64,000 nt of DNA from Proteiniphilum sp. (lineage in GTDB: Bacteria; Bacteroidota; Bacteroidia; Bacteroidales; Dysgonomonadaceae): contig JAHDQF010000016.1 in the NCBI GenBank assembly GCA_018433945.1, positions 18,167-82,166 of the forward strand, read 5' to 3'. Position numbers and translations under genes: made by a program. The notes beneath the pieces are model-generated. The model ran no database searches, was not told the origin of the DNA, and saw nothing but the letters and a program-made list of their open reading frames with translations. Below, piece after piece: positions 51,254 to 61,565 of this stretch; the stretch's first letter is position 1, and every line of letters starts with the position of its first letter.

Positions 51254-53797
51254 ATGATGGATCAGGAAGATAGAATCATCAAGATCAATATCGAAGATGA
51301 AATGAAATCGTCATACATCGATTATTCGATGTCAGTGATCGTTTCGCGTGCCTTGCCCGACGTGCGCGACGGGTTCAAGCCGGTTCACCGCCGCATCCTT
51401 TTCGGGATGTCGGAGCTGGGTAACACCCCCGACAAACCCCATAAGAAATCGGCCAGGATCGTGGGTGAGGTGTTGGGTAAGTATCACCCGCATGGTGACT
51501 CTTCGGTATACAACGCCATGGTGCGCCTGGCACAGGACTGGAGCATGCGCTACACGCTGGTAGATGGACAGGGTAACATGGGGAGTGTAGATGGTGACAG
51601 CCCCGCGGCCATGCGTTATACCGAAGCCCGCCTCAACCGGCTGGCGGAGGAGATGCTGCGCGACATAGACAAGGAGACGGTCGACTTTCAGCTCAACTTC
51701 GACGATACACTGCTGGAGCCTACTGTATTGCCTACCCGTATCCCCAACCTGCTGATCAACGGCTCCTCCGGTATCGCTGTGGGTATGGCTACCAATATTG
51801 CACCCCACAACCTGACGGAATGCATCAACGGCATCATTGCATATATCGATGACCGGGAGATCGACACCAGGGGGTTGATGGAGTACATCAAGGCACCTGA
51901 TTTCCCCACCGGATCTTTTATCTATGGTTACAAGGGGGTGGAAGAGGCATTCGAGACCGGCAGGGGTCGCATCGTGATGCGTGGTCGTGCTGAGATCGAG
52001 TCGGGTAAGACACACGACAAGATCATCATCACCGAGATTCCATACCTGGTGAACAAGGCCGAAATGATCAAGCATATTGCCGACCTGGTGTCGGAGAAAA
52101 AGATTGAGGGGATCTCCAACATCAACGACGAGAGCGACCGCGACGGGATGCGTATCGTGGTGGATATCAAACGTGAAGGCAATGCAAACGTGGTGCTTAA
52201 CAAGCTTTACAAGCTCACTGCGCTGCAATCCTCTTTCAGCGTCAACAACATCGCCCTGGTGAAAGGACGCCCGGAGTTGCTCACGCTTAAGCGGATGATC
52301 GAGCTCTTCGTGGAGCACCGCATCGATGTGGTGATCCGCCGCACCAGATATGACCTGCGCAAGGCGGAAGAGCGGGCCCATATCCTGGAGGGACTGATCA
52401 TCGCCTCCGACAACATCGACGAGGTGATCGCCATTATCCGCAGCTCCTCCACACCTCAGGAGGCGATCCAGCGGCTGATGGAACGCTTCTCACTGAGCGA
52501 GATCCAGTCGCGCGCCATTGTGGAGATGCGTCTGCGGCAGCTCACCGGCCTGGAGCAGGATAAGCTGCGTGCCGAGTTCGAGGAGATACAGAAACTGATC
52601 GCGCACCTCAACGAGATCCTCAACAACGAGGAGCTGCGCATGCAGGTGATCAAGGATGAGCTGATTGAGATCCGCGACAAGTATGGCGATGCACGCCGTT
52701 CGGAGATCATCTTCGCCGCTGAAGAGATGAACCCGGAAGATTTCTATTCCAATGATGAGATGGTGATCACCATCTCCCACCTGGGTTATATCAAACGAAC
52801 ACCGCTGGCCGACTTCCACACACAGAACAGGGGTGGAATGGGAGCCAGAGGCTCCGACACCCGCGATGAGGATTTCGTGGAGTATATCTACCCGGCCACC
52901 ACACACAACTACATGCTTTTCTTCACCCAAAAGGGTAAATGTTACTGGCTGCGTGTCTATGAAATTCCGGAAGGATCCAAGAACTCCAAGGGCAGGGCGA
53001 TTCAGAACCTGCTGAGCATCGATCCGGATGATGCTGTCACCGCTTTTGTGCGGGTTGACACCCTCAGCGATCAGGAGTACATCAAAAAACATTATCTGCT
53101 CTTCTGTACCCGTCAGGGTGTGATCAAGAAGACACCGCTCGAAGCTTACTCACGGCCCAGGCAGAAAGGGGTGAACGCCATCACCATCCGTGAGGATGAC
53201 GAGGTGATCTCGGTACGACTTACCGATGGGAAGAAGCATGTGATCCTGGCCAACAAGAATGGCCGTGCCATCCGCTTCAGCGAAGAGACCGTGCGGTCTA
53301 TGGGACGTACGGCCACGGGCGTCAGGGGGATGACCCTCGATGAGGATGGCCAGGATGAGGTGATCGGTATGATCTGCATGGATCCCAATAGTGAAAATAC
53401 CATCCTGGTGGTATCGGAACAGGGTTACGGGAAAAGAACACACCTTGACGATGAGAATGGCGAACCGGTTTACCGCATCACCAATCGTGGCCTTAAAGGG
53501 GTGAGAACACTGAACGTGACTGAGAAGACCGGCAAGCTGGTAGCCATCAAGAGTGTAACGGATGAGAACGATTTAATGATTATTAACAAGTCTGGTATCA
53601 CCATTCGTTTAAATATTTCCGAAATTCGCATCATGGGCCGTGCCACGCAAGGTGTGCGTCTCATCAATCTGGAAAAGCGAAATGATCAGATCGCAGCGGT
53701 TTGCAAGGTGAACAGGGCAGAAGAGGTATTAGCTGATGATGAGTTACCTGCAGGGGATATTTCCAATGATTCGTCGATCGCGGAGCAAACAGAATGA
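51254..53797 (+). CDS. gyrA: DNA gyrase subunit A
   Basis: An 847-residue type II topoisomerase subunit that breaks and rejoins DNA to introduce negative supercoils. The active-site tyrosine is Tyr122 in MRYTEARL, and numbering coincides with E. coli. The quinolone-determining region reads [22 protein letters not shown] split at residue 87: Ser83 is retained, and residue 87 is Asn. The C-terminal beta-pinwheel contains the gyrase box region (about residue 555, [12 protein letters not shown]), and the repeated blades follow. The acidic tail ends SSIAEQTE. The start could also be one codon later. It is alone between secA and a TPR gene. Confidence 0.96.
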   Translation: MMDQEDRIIKINIEDEMKSSYIDYSMSVIVSRALPDVRDGFKPVHRRILFGMSELGNTPDKPHKKSARIVGEVLGKYHPHGDSSVYNAMVRLAQDWSMRYTLVDGQGNMGSVDGDSPAAMRYTEARLNRLAEEMLRDIDKETVDFQLNFDDTLLEPTVLPTRIPNLLINGSSGIAVGMATNIAPHNLTECINGIIAYIDDREIDTRGLMEYIKAPDFPTGSFIYGYKGVEEAFETGRGRIVMRGRAEIESGKTHDKIIITEIPYLVNKAEMIKHIADLVSEKKIEGISNINDESDRDGMRIVVDIKREGNANVVLNKLYKLTALQSSFSVNNIALVKGRPELLTLKRMIELFVEHRIDVVIRRTRYDLRKAEERAHILEGLIIASDNIDEVIAIIRSSSTPQEAIQRLMERFSLSEIQSRAIVEMRLRQLTGLEQDKLRAEFEEIQKLIAHLNEILNNEELRMQVIKDELIEIRDKYGDARRSEIIFAAEEMNPEDFYSNDEMVITISHLGYIKRTPLADFHTQNRGGMGARGSDTRDEDFVEYIYPATTHNYMLFFTQKGKCYWLRVYEIPEGSKNSKGRAIQNLLSIDPDDAVTAFVRVDTLSDQEYIKKHYLLFCTRQGVIKKTPLEAYSRPRQKGVNAITIREDDEVISVRLTDGKKHVILANKNGRAIRFSEETVRSMGRTATGVRGMTLDEDGQDEVIGMICMDPNSENTILVVSEQGYGKRTHLDDENGEPVYRITNRGLKGVRTLNVTEKTGKLVAIKSVTDENDLMIINKSGITIRLNISEIRIMGRATQGVRLINLEKRNDQIAAVCKVNRAEEVLADDELPAGDISNDSSIAEQTE

Positions 53798-53874
53798 ACC
53801 GCCGTTTAAACTTTTAGCAATTATTCAGTCAAAACATAACAATTTCTACAACCACACATAAAAAATTGAACAAT

Positions 53875-55146
53875 ATGAGAAAGATTCTATTCCTTACAAT
53901 GATGGCCGTTCTGTCAACCGGTAGTCTCTTTGCACAAAAATCGGCATTGAAGGATGCCAAAAGAGCATTGGGACGCGACGACCTGAACGAAGCCAGAGCA
54001 CTGATCAAACAGGCAGCCGAACATCCCGAAACAGCAAACGACCCGGAAACCTGGAAGTTGTGGGGGGATATCGGGAACAAAGCTTTTGACATCCAGCGTA
54101 CCAACGCCATGCTTGGAAAGAGTGTCAACGATAAGGAGATGTACGACGGACTGATGGAGTCCTATCACCCTTATGTGAAAGCTGACTCGCTAGCCGAGTT
54201 ACCAGACGAAAAAGGCAGGGTGAGAAACCGGGTACGGAAAGATATCAGCAGCATCCTTCGTGCCAACCATCCATTCTATATCAATGGTGGTGTTTATTAT
54301 AACGATCAGGGTGACTATAAGAAAGCGACCGACTTCTTCGAGGTGTATTGGAACATCCCCACCTTGCCGATGTTTGAGGGAGAGGAAGATGCTTTCGTAC
54401 TGGACAGCACCTACCAGACCATCAAGTATTACGCCATCATTACTGCCATTCAGGGAGGAGATCACAAACGGGCTTTGGCTTTGTTGGAGAGAGCTGCCAA
54501 TGAGCCTTTTATTGAAAACAGCGCCTACAAGGAGAGCGATATCTATGAGTTGATGGCCAGTGAATATCTGCAGTTGGGTGATTCTGCCAAGTTTGTTGAG
54601 ATCCTCTACGAAGGATCGGAGAGATTCCCCTCCAGCAACTATTTCATTCCCAACCTGATAAATGTATTTATCCGTGAGGGAAACACCGAAAAGGCCCTTG
54701 AATACCTGGATAAGGCCATTCAAAACAATCCGGAAAACTCATGCGATTTGAATAGCGTGAAAGGTGCACTCCTGGCTGAAAAGGGTGACTACGATGCTGC
54801 CGAAGCGGAATATAACAAGGCATTGGCACAGGATCCCAACTGTGAAAGAGCACTTGAAGCCATCGCCGTCAACTACATCCTGCAGGCACAGAATCTGAAG
54901 GAGAAGACAGCCATGATAATCGACAGGCAAAAACAGATGGAAAACGATAAGAAAACAGTGGAATACTATCAAAGGGCTTTGCCGCCACTCGAAAAATATA
55001 CCGAATTGCTGAAAGAACGCAATGCCGAAGCAAACGAAATCGAATCGGCACTGCTGAAGCTGAGAAATGTTTATTACAACCTGAGCAACATGGGTGTCGA
55101 CAAGTCGGAAGAACTGAAAGCGGTGGAACAAGAGCTGAATCTCTGA
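53875..55146 (+). CDS. Exported tetratricopeptide-repeat protein
   Basis: About 423 residues with a signal peptide ending GSLFAQ (residue about 21). An in-frame TTG at 53866 is possible but the ATG at 53875 opens the signal peptide directly. TPR-like helix pairs run through the length: LKDAKRALGRDDLNEARALIKQAAEH near the start (split), GGVYYNDQGDYKKATDFFEVYW, REGNTEKALEYLDKAIQNNPEN, and LAEKGDYDAAEAEYNKALAQDPN. The C-terminal 80 residues are charged and coiled-coil-like. It may be a periplasmic assembly or binding protein. It follows gyrA by 77 bases. Confidence 0.8.
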   Translation: MRKILFLTMMAVLSTGSLFAQKSALKDAKRALGRDDLNEARALIKQAAEHPETANDPETWKLWGDIGNKAFDIQRTNAMLGKSVNDKEMYDGLMESYHPYVKADSLAELPDEKGRVRNRVRKDISSILRANHPFYINGGVYYNDQGDYKKATDFFEVYWNIPTLPMFEGEEDAFVLDSTYQTIKYYAIITAIQGGDHKRALALLERAANEPFIENSAYKESDIYELMASEYLQLGDSAKFVEILYEGSERFPSSNYFIPNLINVFIREGNTEKALEYLDKAIQNNPENSCDLNSVKGALLAEKGDYDAAEAEYNKALAQDPNCERALEAIAVNYILQAQNLKEKTAMIIDRQKQMENDKKTVEYYQRALPPLEKYTELLKERNAEANEIESALLKLRNVYYNLSNMGVDKSEELKAVEQELNL

Positions 55147-55241
55147 TCCCCGGTTAATCCGTTCGATCATCAAAATAAAGGGTGGCTTTCATCACGGGAG
55201 CTACTCTTTTTTTTTATTGCTGTTGGGTAGGGTTGTTCTGA

Positions 55242-55277
55242 ACCGGTGTTGAATTCAATACCGGTGTTGAATTCAAT
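55242..55277 (+). repeat. Perfect 18-base tandem duplication
   Basis: ACCGGTGTTGAATTCAAT at 55242-55259 is immediately repeated at 55260-55277 without mismatch, in the gap between the TPR gene and purM, 123 bases before the purM promoter element. Each copy holds GAATTC. Confidence 0.9.
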
Positions 55278-55399
55278 TGAATCGCAAATTCAAATCAAGA
55301 TTAAACATAATAGTTATTATAGGAATTTTCTGTTTCTGTTTAACCTTCAACAATTGCAACATTTGAAACCCAAGCGCCTGCAGAAAGGTGAATATTTAC

Positions 55400-55407
55400 T
55401 ATCTTTG
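55400..55407 (+). promoter_or_regulatory. Promoter -7 element of purM
   Basis: TATCTTTG. An in-frame ATG at 55388 lies upstream of it, so translation from this transcript must begin at the ATG at 55433. Confidence 0.6.
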
Positions 55408-55432
55408 CAAAAACCGAAGAAACAAACATCCG

Positions 55433-56602
55433 ATGAGCAATCAACGTTACGATCAGCGTGGTGTATCCGCCTCGAAAGAGGATGTGCACAACGCGATCCG
55501 GGAGATGGACAAAGGTCTTTATCCGAAAGCATTTTGTAAAATAGTGCCAGACCATCTGGGCAATGATCCCGATTACTGCAACATCATGCATGCCGACGGT
55601 GCCGGCACCAAGTCATCGCTGGCCTACGTTTACTGGCGTGAGACGGGTGATCTTTCGGTCTGGAAAGGGATTGCACAGGATGCCTTGATCATGAATCTGG
55701 ATGACCTGCTCTGTGTGGGTGCCACAAATCACATCTTGTTATCCTCTACCATTGGACGCAACAAAAGACTGATACCGGGTGAAGTGATAGCCGCCATCAT
55801 CCATGGCACCAACGAGTTGTGTGAGGAGCTCTCCACGTTGGGTGTACACATTTATCCCACTGGTGGTGAGACTGCTGATGTGGGTGATCTGGTGCGTACC
55901 ATCATTGTGGACAGCACGGTTACCTGTCGCATGAGGCGTGCCGACGTGATCGACAATGCCAACATCCAGGCTGGTGATGTGATCGTAGGGCTCTCCTCAT
56001 CGGGACAGGCCACCTATGAGCATAGCTATAACGGCGGCATGGGCAGCAATGGACTTACTTCGGCCCGGCACGATCTTTTTGCCAGCTATCTGGCTCAGAA
56101 ATATCCGGAGAGTTATGACAGCTCCATCCCCAAGGAGCTGGTCTATTCGGGAGGGATGCGGCTGACCGACCAGATCAGGGAGCTGGGGGTGGATGCCGGA
56201 AAGCTGGTGCTCTCCCCTACCCGCACTTATGCTCCTGTTATATCACAGGTAATCAATAAGTTAAGAGAAAATATTCACGGAATGATTCATTGCTCCGGTG
56301 GTGCACAGACGAAGGTACTCCATTTCCTGGGTGAACAGCTGAGGGTGGTGAAAAACAATCTCTTCCCGGTTCCTCCCCTCTTTGAACTGATTCAGCAACA
56401 CTCCGGAACCGCCTGGAGCGAGATGTACAAAGTGTTCAATATGGGTCACAGAATGGAAATCTATCTTCCTGAGACCTATGCAAAAGAGGTGATCGAGATC
56501 TCTCGCTCTTTCCATGTCGATGCACAGATCGTGGGGCATGTGGAGCAGTCGCACAACAGAGAGCTGGTGATTGAAAGTGAAAAAGGACGCTTTCTCTATT
56601 GA
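55433..56602 (+). CDS. purM: Phosphoribosylformylglycinamidine cyclo-ligase (AIR synthase)
   Basis: A 389-residue ATP-dependent enzyme that closes the imidazole ring in purine synthesis, giving AIR. It has [22 protein letters not shown] at the start (split), the phosphate-binding [43 protein letters not shown], and a [23 protein letters not shown] stretch (split) of the AIRS family. It is the longer, Bacteroidetes-type variant with a C-terminal extension, so the substrate assignment is a little less certain than for E. coli PurM. It is followed after 22 bases by prfA. Confidence 0.85.
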   Translation: MSNQRYDQRGVSASKEDVHNAIREMDKGLYPKAFCKIVPDHLGNDPDYCNIMHADGAGTKSSLAYVYWRETGDLSVWKGIAQDALIMNLDDLLCVGATNHILLSSTIGRNKRLIPGEVIAAIIHGTNELCEELSTLGVHIYPTGGETADVGDLVRTIIVDSTVTCRMRRADVIDNANIQAGDVIVGLSSSGQATYEHSYNGGMGSNGLTSARHDLFASYLAQKYPESYDSSIPKELVYSGGMRLTDQIRELGVDAGKLVLSPTRTYAPVISQVINKLRENIHGMIHCSGGAQTKVLHFLGEQLRVVKNNLFPVPPLFELIQQHSGTAWSEMYKVFNMGHRMEIYLPETYAKEVIEISRSFHVDAQIVGHVEQSHNRELVIESEKGRFLY

Positions 56603-56624
56603 GAGGGCTGCATGCAGATCAATG

Positions 56625-57710
56625 ATGGCAGAAAACAATTTACTCGATAAATTACAGCACTTGGTCACCCGCTTTGAAGAGGTTTCCACCCTGATCGCCG
56701 ACCCCTCGGTGATCGCCGACATGAATCGCTTTGTAAAACTCAACAAGGAATACAGTGACTTGCAGAAGATCGTGGAGGTGCGTAACCGCTACAAGGCAGC
56801 ACTCGACAGCATCGCCGAGGCACGGCAGATTCTCGACAGCGAGTCGGATAGCGATCTGCGGCAACTGGCCAACGAGGAGCTGGCAGCCAACATGGAGATG
56901 CTTCCGGCACTGGAGCAGCAGATCAAGCTGTTGCTCATACCTGCTGATCCCGAGGATGCCAGGAACGTGATCATGGAGATTCGTGGCGGCACCGGTGGCG
57001 ATGAGGCAGCCATCTTTGCCGGTGACCTCTTCAAGATGTACAGCAGGTACTGTGAAAGCAAAGGGTGGAAGGTAGAGGTGACCAGCCTCACCGAAGGCCC
57101 CGCCGGCGGTTTCAAGGAGATCATCTTCACCGTTACCGGTAACGATGTATATGGTACCCTCAAGTACGAGTCGGGCGTGCATCGCGTACAACGGGTACCC
57201 CAGACCGAGACACAGGGACGCGTACATACCTCGGCGGCCACCGTGGCGGTGCTGCCGGAGGCGGAGGAGTTCGATGTGGAGCTCAATCCTGCCGATATTG
57301 ATTTCCACACCGCCCGTTCCAGCGGTGCGGGGGGGCAGAATGTCAACAAGGTAGAGACCAAAGTGCAGCTCACACACAAGCCCAGTGGCATCGTGGTGGT
57401 CTGTCAGCAGGCGCGCTCTCAGCTGCAGAACAGGGAGCTGGCCATGCAGATGCTGCGGGCGAAGCTCTATGACATCGAGCGCTCCAAAAGAGAGAGCGAC
57501 ATCGCCTCACGCCGCAAGACGATGGTCTCCACGGGCGACCGCTCGGCGAAGATCAGAACTTACAACTATCCGCAGGGGCGCATCACCGACCATCGCATCA
57601 ACTACACCCTCTATAACCTCTCCGCTTTTATGGAGGGGGATATCCAGGGAGTGATCGACCAGCTGATGATCAGCGAGAATGCCGAAAGAATGAAAGAGGC
57701 CAATCTCTGA
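56625..57710 (+). CDS. prfA: Peptide chain release factor 1
   Basis: About 361 residues; ends translation at UAA and UAG. The GGQ motif that triggers peptide release is at residues 236-238 ([14 protein letters not shown]). The codon-recognition P-x-T tripeptide is PQT in [16 protein letters not shown], rather than the usual PAT; the flanking residues are normal. The domain 1 coiled coil is at about 20-100. Two adjacent ATGs (56622 and 56625) can start it. purM and pyrF flank it in the same direction. Confidence 0.95.
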   Translation: MAENNLLDKLQHLVTRFEEVSTLIADPSVIADMNRFVKLNKEYSDLQKIVEVRNRYKAALDSIAEARQILDSESDSDLRQLANEELAANMEMLPALEQQIKLLLIPADPEDARNVIMEIRGGTGGDEAAIFAGDLFKMYSRYCESKGWKVEVTSLTEGPAGGFKEIIFTVTGNDVYGTLKYESGVHRVQRVPQTETQGRVHTSAATVAVLPEAEEFDVELNPADIDFHTARSSGAGGQNVNKVETKVQLTHKPSGIVVVCQQARSQLQNRELAMQMLRAKLYDIERSKRESDIASRRKTMVSTGDRSAKIRTYNYPQGRITDHRINYTLYNLSAFMEGDIQGVIDQLMISENAERMKEANL

Positions 57711-57813
57711 ATAAAGCGGCGACCAGCTCCTGTTGGTGAAAAACATCGACAGCAACGATCTGACGACCGATGCATGGCACCTGGAAACAGTGAACATAAC
57801 CAAAGAATGACAA

Positions 57814-58641
57814 ATGAACCGGCAACAACTATTCGAAGAGATCCAGAAAAAACAATCCTTCCTCTGCGTGGGACTGGACAGTGATATCAACAAAATCCCG
57901 GAACATCTGCTCGAGAACGAGGATCCCATCTACGCCTTCAACAAGGCGATTGTGGATGCCACCGCCCCCTACAGCGTGGCCTACAAGCCCAATCTGGCCT
58001 TCTATGAAAGCATGGGAGTGCAGGGATGGCTTGCCCTGGAGAAGACGGTGGCCTACATCCGGCAGCGCTATCCGCAACAGTTTATCATCGCCGATGCGAA
58101 GCGTGGCGATATCGGCAATACCAGCGAGATGTATGCCCGCACCTTTTTCGACACAATGAAAGTAGATGCCGTGACCCTCGCACCCTATATGGGAGCAGAC
58201 AGCGTGAAGCCATTCCTCCACTACCCCGACCGGTGGGTGATCCTGCTGGCGCTCACCAGCAACAAGGGAGCTGACGACTTCCAGCTGGTGGAGGACCGTG
58301 AGGGGGAGCTTCTCTTTGAGAAGGTGCTGCGCCGCTCGCAGCAGTGGGCTTCGGCCGACCAGATGATGTATGTGGTGGGTGCCACGCAGGGTCGCATGTT
58401 TGAGGCAGTACGCAGGATCGTTCCCGATCATTTCCTGCTGGTACCCGGCGTGGGAGCACAGGGCGGCTCGCTGGAAGAGGTGTGCCGCTATGGCATGAAC
58501 AGCCGTTGCGGCCTGCTGGTCAATTCCTCCCGCAACATTCTTTATGCCCGCAGTGGAGAGGAGTTCGCCAACGCGGCTGCGGAAGAGGCAAGGAAGCTAC
58601 AGCTTGAAATGCAATCGATGCTGAAACGATATCTCAAATGA
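57814..58641 (+). CDS. pyrF: Orotidine 5'-phosphate decarboxylase
   Basis: A 275-residue enzyme of the longer (type 2) OMP decarboxylase group, making UMP. Visible: [27 protein letters not shown], the catalytic [16 protein letters not shown] with the Asp-Lys-x-x-Asp array (about residues 92-99), and [17 protein letters not shown] for phosphate binding. The length is normal for this type. Its last four bases overlap the start of the HD-domain gene (ATGA), so the two are translationally coupled. Confidence 0.95.
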   Translation: MNRQQLFEEIQKKQSFLCVGLDSDINKIPEHLLENEDPIYAFNKAIVDATAPYSVAYKPNLAFYESMGVQGWLALEKTVAYIRQRYPQQFIIADAKRGDIGNTSEMYARTFFDTMKVDAVTLAPYMGADSVKPFLHYPDRWVILLALTSNKGADDFQLVEDREGELLFEKVLRRSQQWASADQMMYVVGATQGRMFEAVRRIVPDHFLLVPGVGAQGGSLEEVCRYGMNSRCGLLVNSSRNILYARSGEEFANAAAEEARKLQLEMQSMLKRYLK

Positions 58642-59858
58642 TCAAACGCAAAATCATCAACGACCCGGTGTTCGGATTCATCAATATTCCGAACGACTTT
58701 GTCTATGAGCTGATCTGCCATCCCAACCTGCAGCGGTTGAACCGCATCCGCCAGCTGGGGCTGGCTCCTTTCGTCTATCCGGGAGCACAACATACCCGTT
58801 TCCACCATTCCATTGGTGCCATGTTCCTGATGGATGAAGCGCTGAAAACACTCAGGGAAAAAGGGCACATCGTCACCGAAGAGGAGTACAACGGGGCACT
58901 GGCAGCCATTCTGATGCATGACATCGGTCACGGCCCTTTCTCGCACGTGCTGGAGCATACGCTGGTCACCAATATCCACCACGAGGCGCTGTCGTTATTG
59001 ATGATGGAGCGCATGAACCGGGAGTGGCAGGGAGCATTGCAAACCGCCATCGATATCTTCACCGATCGCTATCCCAAAGCATTCCTGCACCAGCTGGTGA
59101 GCGGTCAGCTCGATGTGGACCGGCTGGACTACCTGCGTCGCGACAGCTTCTTCACCGGGGTGAGTGAGGGTAACATCGGTTCGGCACGCATCATCAAGAT
59201 GCTCAACCTCAAGGATGAGCGGCTGGTGGTGGAGTCGAAGGGGATCTACTCCATCGAAAACTTCCTGATGTCGCGTCGTTTGATGTACTGGCAGGTATAT
59301 CTCCACAAGACCGCTGTGGCAGCGGAGAAGATGATGATCAACACGTTGCGGCGTGCCCGTCTGCTATCCCTCCGGGGAGAGCAGCTGTTCGCCTCCCCTT
59401 CCCTCTCCTACTTCCTGCAGAACGATCCTCACCTGGATGACTTTAAAGATGATGGTGAGGCATTGACCCGTTTCATGGAGCTGGATGACAATGATATCTG
59501 GACGGCACTCAAGGTGTGGAGCTCCCATCCTGACACAGTGCTCTCGGTGCTGAGCGAAGCGATGGTCAACCGTCGCCTCTTCAGGATCGAGATCTCCGAG
59601 CAACCCTTTGAGGAGGAGCGCACGGAGATGCTAAAAAAGAGGTTCGCTGAGAAGTACCGCATCTCGCAGCAGGAGGCCGCCTGTTTCATCTCATCCGACA
59701 ATCTCTCCACCGATATGTATAGCGAGAAAGATGACAGCATTGACATTCTCTACAAGGATGGGAGCGTGAAAGACATCTCCCGCGCATCCGATATGCTCAA
59801 CATTGAATTGCTCTCTAAAAAGGTGGTGAAATACTATTTCGCTTATCTGCGCGAATAG
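58638..59858 (+). CDS. HD-domain phosphohydrolase (SamHD1/dGTPase-like)
   Basis: A 406-residue cytoplasmic protein. The HD metal motifs are present: His56-His57 in [18 protein letters not shown] at 94-103, and the later Asp in [11 protein letters not shown] (about 164-174). [23 protein letters not shown] (split) near residue 35-55 is typical of the SamHD1-related group, whose characterised members hydrolyse dNTPs; the substrate here has not been shown. A C-terminal helical part follows. It overlaps pyrF by four bases. Position in a pyrimidine gene cluster agrees with a role in nucleotide balance. Confidence 0.88.
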   Translation: MIKRKIINDPVFGFINIPNDFVYELICHPNLQRLNRIRQLGLAPFVYPGAQHTRFHHSIGAMFLMDEALKTLREKGHIVTEEEYNGALAAILMHDIGHGPFSHVLEHTLVTNIHHEALSLLMMERMNREWQGALQTAIDIFTDRYPKAFLHQLVSGQLDVDRLDYLRRDSFFTGVSEGNIGSARIIKMLNLKDERLVVESKGIYSIENFLMSRRLMYWQVYLHKTAVAAEKMMINTLRRARLLSLRGEQLFASPSLSYFLQNDPHLDDFKDDGEALTRFMELDDNDIWTALKVWSSHPDTVLSVLSEAMVNRRLFRIEISEQPFEEERTEMLKKRFAEKYRISQQEAACFISSDNLSTDMYSEKDDSIDILYKDGSVKDISRASDMLNIELLSKKVVKYYFAYLRE

Positions 59859-59870
59859 CCTCCCGGTAAA

Positions 59871-59902
59871 TTTGGCACTTCTTTAGAAATCACTTACCTT
59901 TG
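59871..59902 (+). promoter_or_regulatory. Promoter of the low-molecular-weight phosphatase gene
   Basis: TTTG at 59871-59874 and TACCTTTG at 59895-59902 with a 20-base spacer; a textbook match, start near 59909. Confidence 0.7.
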
Positions 59903-59946
59903 CGTTCTTTGTTAAGGTTATTGAACAGTAAACTTCAATTGAACAT

Positions 59947-60459
59947 ATGCATCCTACGCAAGGGAAGAAAAAGAAGATCCGGTTGCTTTTTGTTTGTCTG
60001 GGAAACATCTGCCGTTCACCCGCAGCTGAAGGCATCATGACGGATCTCATCAAAAAAAACGGCCTTCAGGATCTGATTGAGGTGGATTCGGCCGGCACCT
60101 CCGGATGGCATGAGGGGGAGCTTCCAGATGAACGAATGCGACTCCAGGGTGAGAAAAGAGGTTATGATTTCTGCAGCACTTCCCGAAAGCTCACCAGGCA
60201 GGATCTCTCCTCTTTCGATTACATCTTGGTGATGGATGAAAACAACTACAAGACGGTACGGTCGATGGCTTCTGACAAGGAGGAGGCAAAGAAGATTCAT
60301 CTGATGACCGATTATTTGGTACAATACCGCAAGCTGTACGACCAGATTCCCGATCCCTATTACGGTGATGCTTCAGGCTTCGAACTGGTACTCGATTTGC
60401 TGGAAGATGCCTGTGAGGGGTTACTGCTCGCCATCAAGAAAGCACATCAATTGTCATAA
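59947..60459 (+). CDS. Low-molecular-weight protein-tyrosine phosphatase
   Basis: A 170-residue phosphatase. The P-loop CLGNICRSP is at residues 17-25 (nucleophile Cys17, Arg23), and the acid Asp is in IPDPYYGD near residue 135. Homologues act on bacterial tyrosine kinases that control capsule and exopolysaccharide export; no such kinase is in the window. The N-terminus has a lysine-rich stretch (GKKKKIR) that is longer than usual. Its stop codon is part of the following terminator hairpin. Confidence 0.93.
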   Translation: MHPTQGKKKKIRLLFVCLGNICRSPAAEGIMTDLIKKNGLQDLIEVDSAGTSGWHEGELPDERMRLQGEKRGYDFCSTSRKLTRQDLSSFDYILVMDENNYKTVRSMASDKEEAKKIHLMTDYLVQYRKLYDQIPDPYYGDASGFELVLDLLEDACEGLLLAIKKAHQLS

Positions 60460-60487
60460 AAAAACGGCGGGATTCAGCCGTTTTTTT
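60458..60487. terminator. Bidirectional terminator between the phosphatase and prs
   Basis: AAAAAAACGGC (60458-60468) pairs with GCCGTTTTTTT (60477-60487) with an 8-base loop; both convergent genes can use it. Confidence 0.8.
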
Positions 60488-60520
60488 TATGACAATTTTC
60501 TTGTTGTGGGTGAATGAGGG

Positions 60521-61456
60521 TCAGACCACGTAGAGTGAACTGATCGATTCGTTGTTGCAAACCCGAATGATCGAATCGGCGAACATATCAGCTACGGAGA
60601 GTATCTTCACTTTCTCCGACTTTTTCGAGTAAGGGATGCTGTCGGTAAAGATGATCTCTTTCAGTCTGGAGTTGTCGATACGGGTAGAAGCTGGATCGGA
60701 CATCACAGCATGACTGGCGATCGCCCTGACCGAGTTGGCTCCATTTTCTATAATCAGGTCGGCGGCTTTGGTGATGGTACCTGCCGTATCCACGATGTCA
60801 TCTATGAGCAGGATATCCATCCCTTTCACCTCGCCGATGATCTGCATATCAGAGATCTCATTGGCTTTTTTGCGCAGCTTGTAACAGATCACCATGGGAC
60901 AGCCCAGGAATTTGGAGTAGGCACTGGCCCGCTTGGTTCCACCCACATCGGGAGTGGCAATCACCATGTTGGCCAGGTCAAGCTGTTTCACATACTCCAC
61001 GAAGACGCCCGAGGCATAGAGGTGATCGACCGGCACATTGAAGAAACCCTGAATCTGGTCGGCATGCAGATCCATCGTGATCAGCCGGTTGATACCGGCT
61101 GCGCCCAGCATGTCGGCAATCAGCTTGGCGCCGATGCTGACGCGTGGTTTGTCTTTGCGGTCCTGCCGCGCCCATCCAAAGTAGGGGATCACCGCCACGA
61201 TCGACTTCGCTGAGGCGCGCTTAGCCGCATCGATCATCAGCAGTAACTCCATCAGATTGTCTGAGTTGGGAAAGGTAGATTGAATGAGGAACACCTGTTT
61301 GCCACGTATCGACTCCTCGTAGGAGACGGCAAACTCACCGTCGGCAAAATGTTCAATGATCATGTTGCCCAGGGGGCACCCCAGGCTGTTACACACCTTT
61401 TCGGCAAAATAGCGCGATTTGGTACCCGAAAAAATTTTAAATGGTCTCTCCTGCAT
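60521..61456 (-). CDS. prs: Ribose-phosphate pyrophosphokinase
   Basis: A 311-residue enzyme that makes PRPP from ribose-5-phosphate and ATP for purine, pyrimidine, NAD and amino-acid synthesis. Visible: FADGEFAVSYEESIRGKQVFLIQS (split), PYFGWARQDRKDKPR, DLHADQIQGFF (the flexible and divalent-cation region) and the PRPP-binding LLIDDIVDTAGTI (about residues 218-230). Fifty-nine further in-frame codons upstream do not resemble Prs; MQERPFKIFSG at 61456 fits. A TACTTTTG promoter element is about 74 bases upstream. Confidence 0.95.
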   Translation of the reverse strand: MQERPFKIFSGTKSRYFAEKVCNSLGCPLGNMIIEHFADGEFAVSYEESIRGKQVFLIQSTFPNSDNLMELLLMIDAAKRASAKSIVAVIPYFGWARQDRKDKPRVSIGAKLIADMLGAAGINRLITMDLHADQIQGFFNVPVDHLYASGVFVEYVKQLDLANMVIATPDVGGTKRASAYSKFLGCPMVICYKLRKKANEISDMQIIGEVKGMDILLIDDIVDTAGTITKAADLIIENGANSVRAIASHAVMSDPASTRIDNSRLKEIIFTDSIPYSKKSEKVKILSVADMFADSIIRVCNNESISSLYVV

Positions 61457-61529
61457 GCTGTATTGTTTTGAAAAATAGCTTCTTATCGCTTCATGTGACC
61501 CTTCTCCCAGTGATGTTTGAACGATGAGA

Positions 61530-61537
61530 CAAAAGTA
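61530..61537 (-). promoter_or_regulatory. Promoter -7 element of prs
   Basis: Minus-strand TACTTTTG at 61537-61530, matching TAnnTTTG; no clear -33 element. It lies in the short gap after the GH13 gene. Confidence 0.5.
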
Positions 61538-61565
61538 CAAAAACAAACGGCAATAAAGGAATAAT

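Noticed and set aside
51332-52381. A 349-codon frame on the minus strand inside gyrA
   Set aside because: Same kind of antisense shadow; GyrA motifs fill the plus strand.
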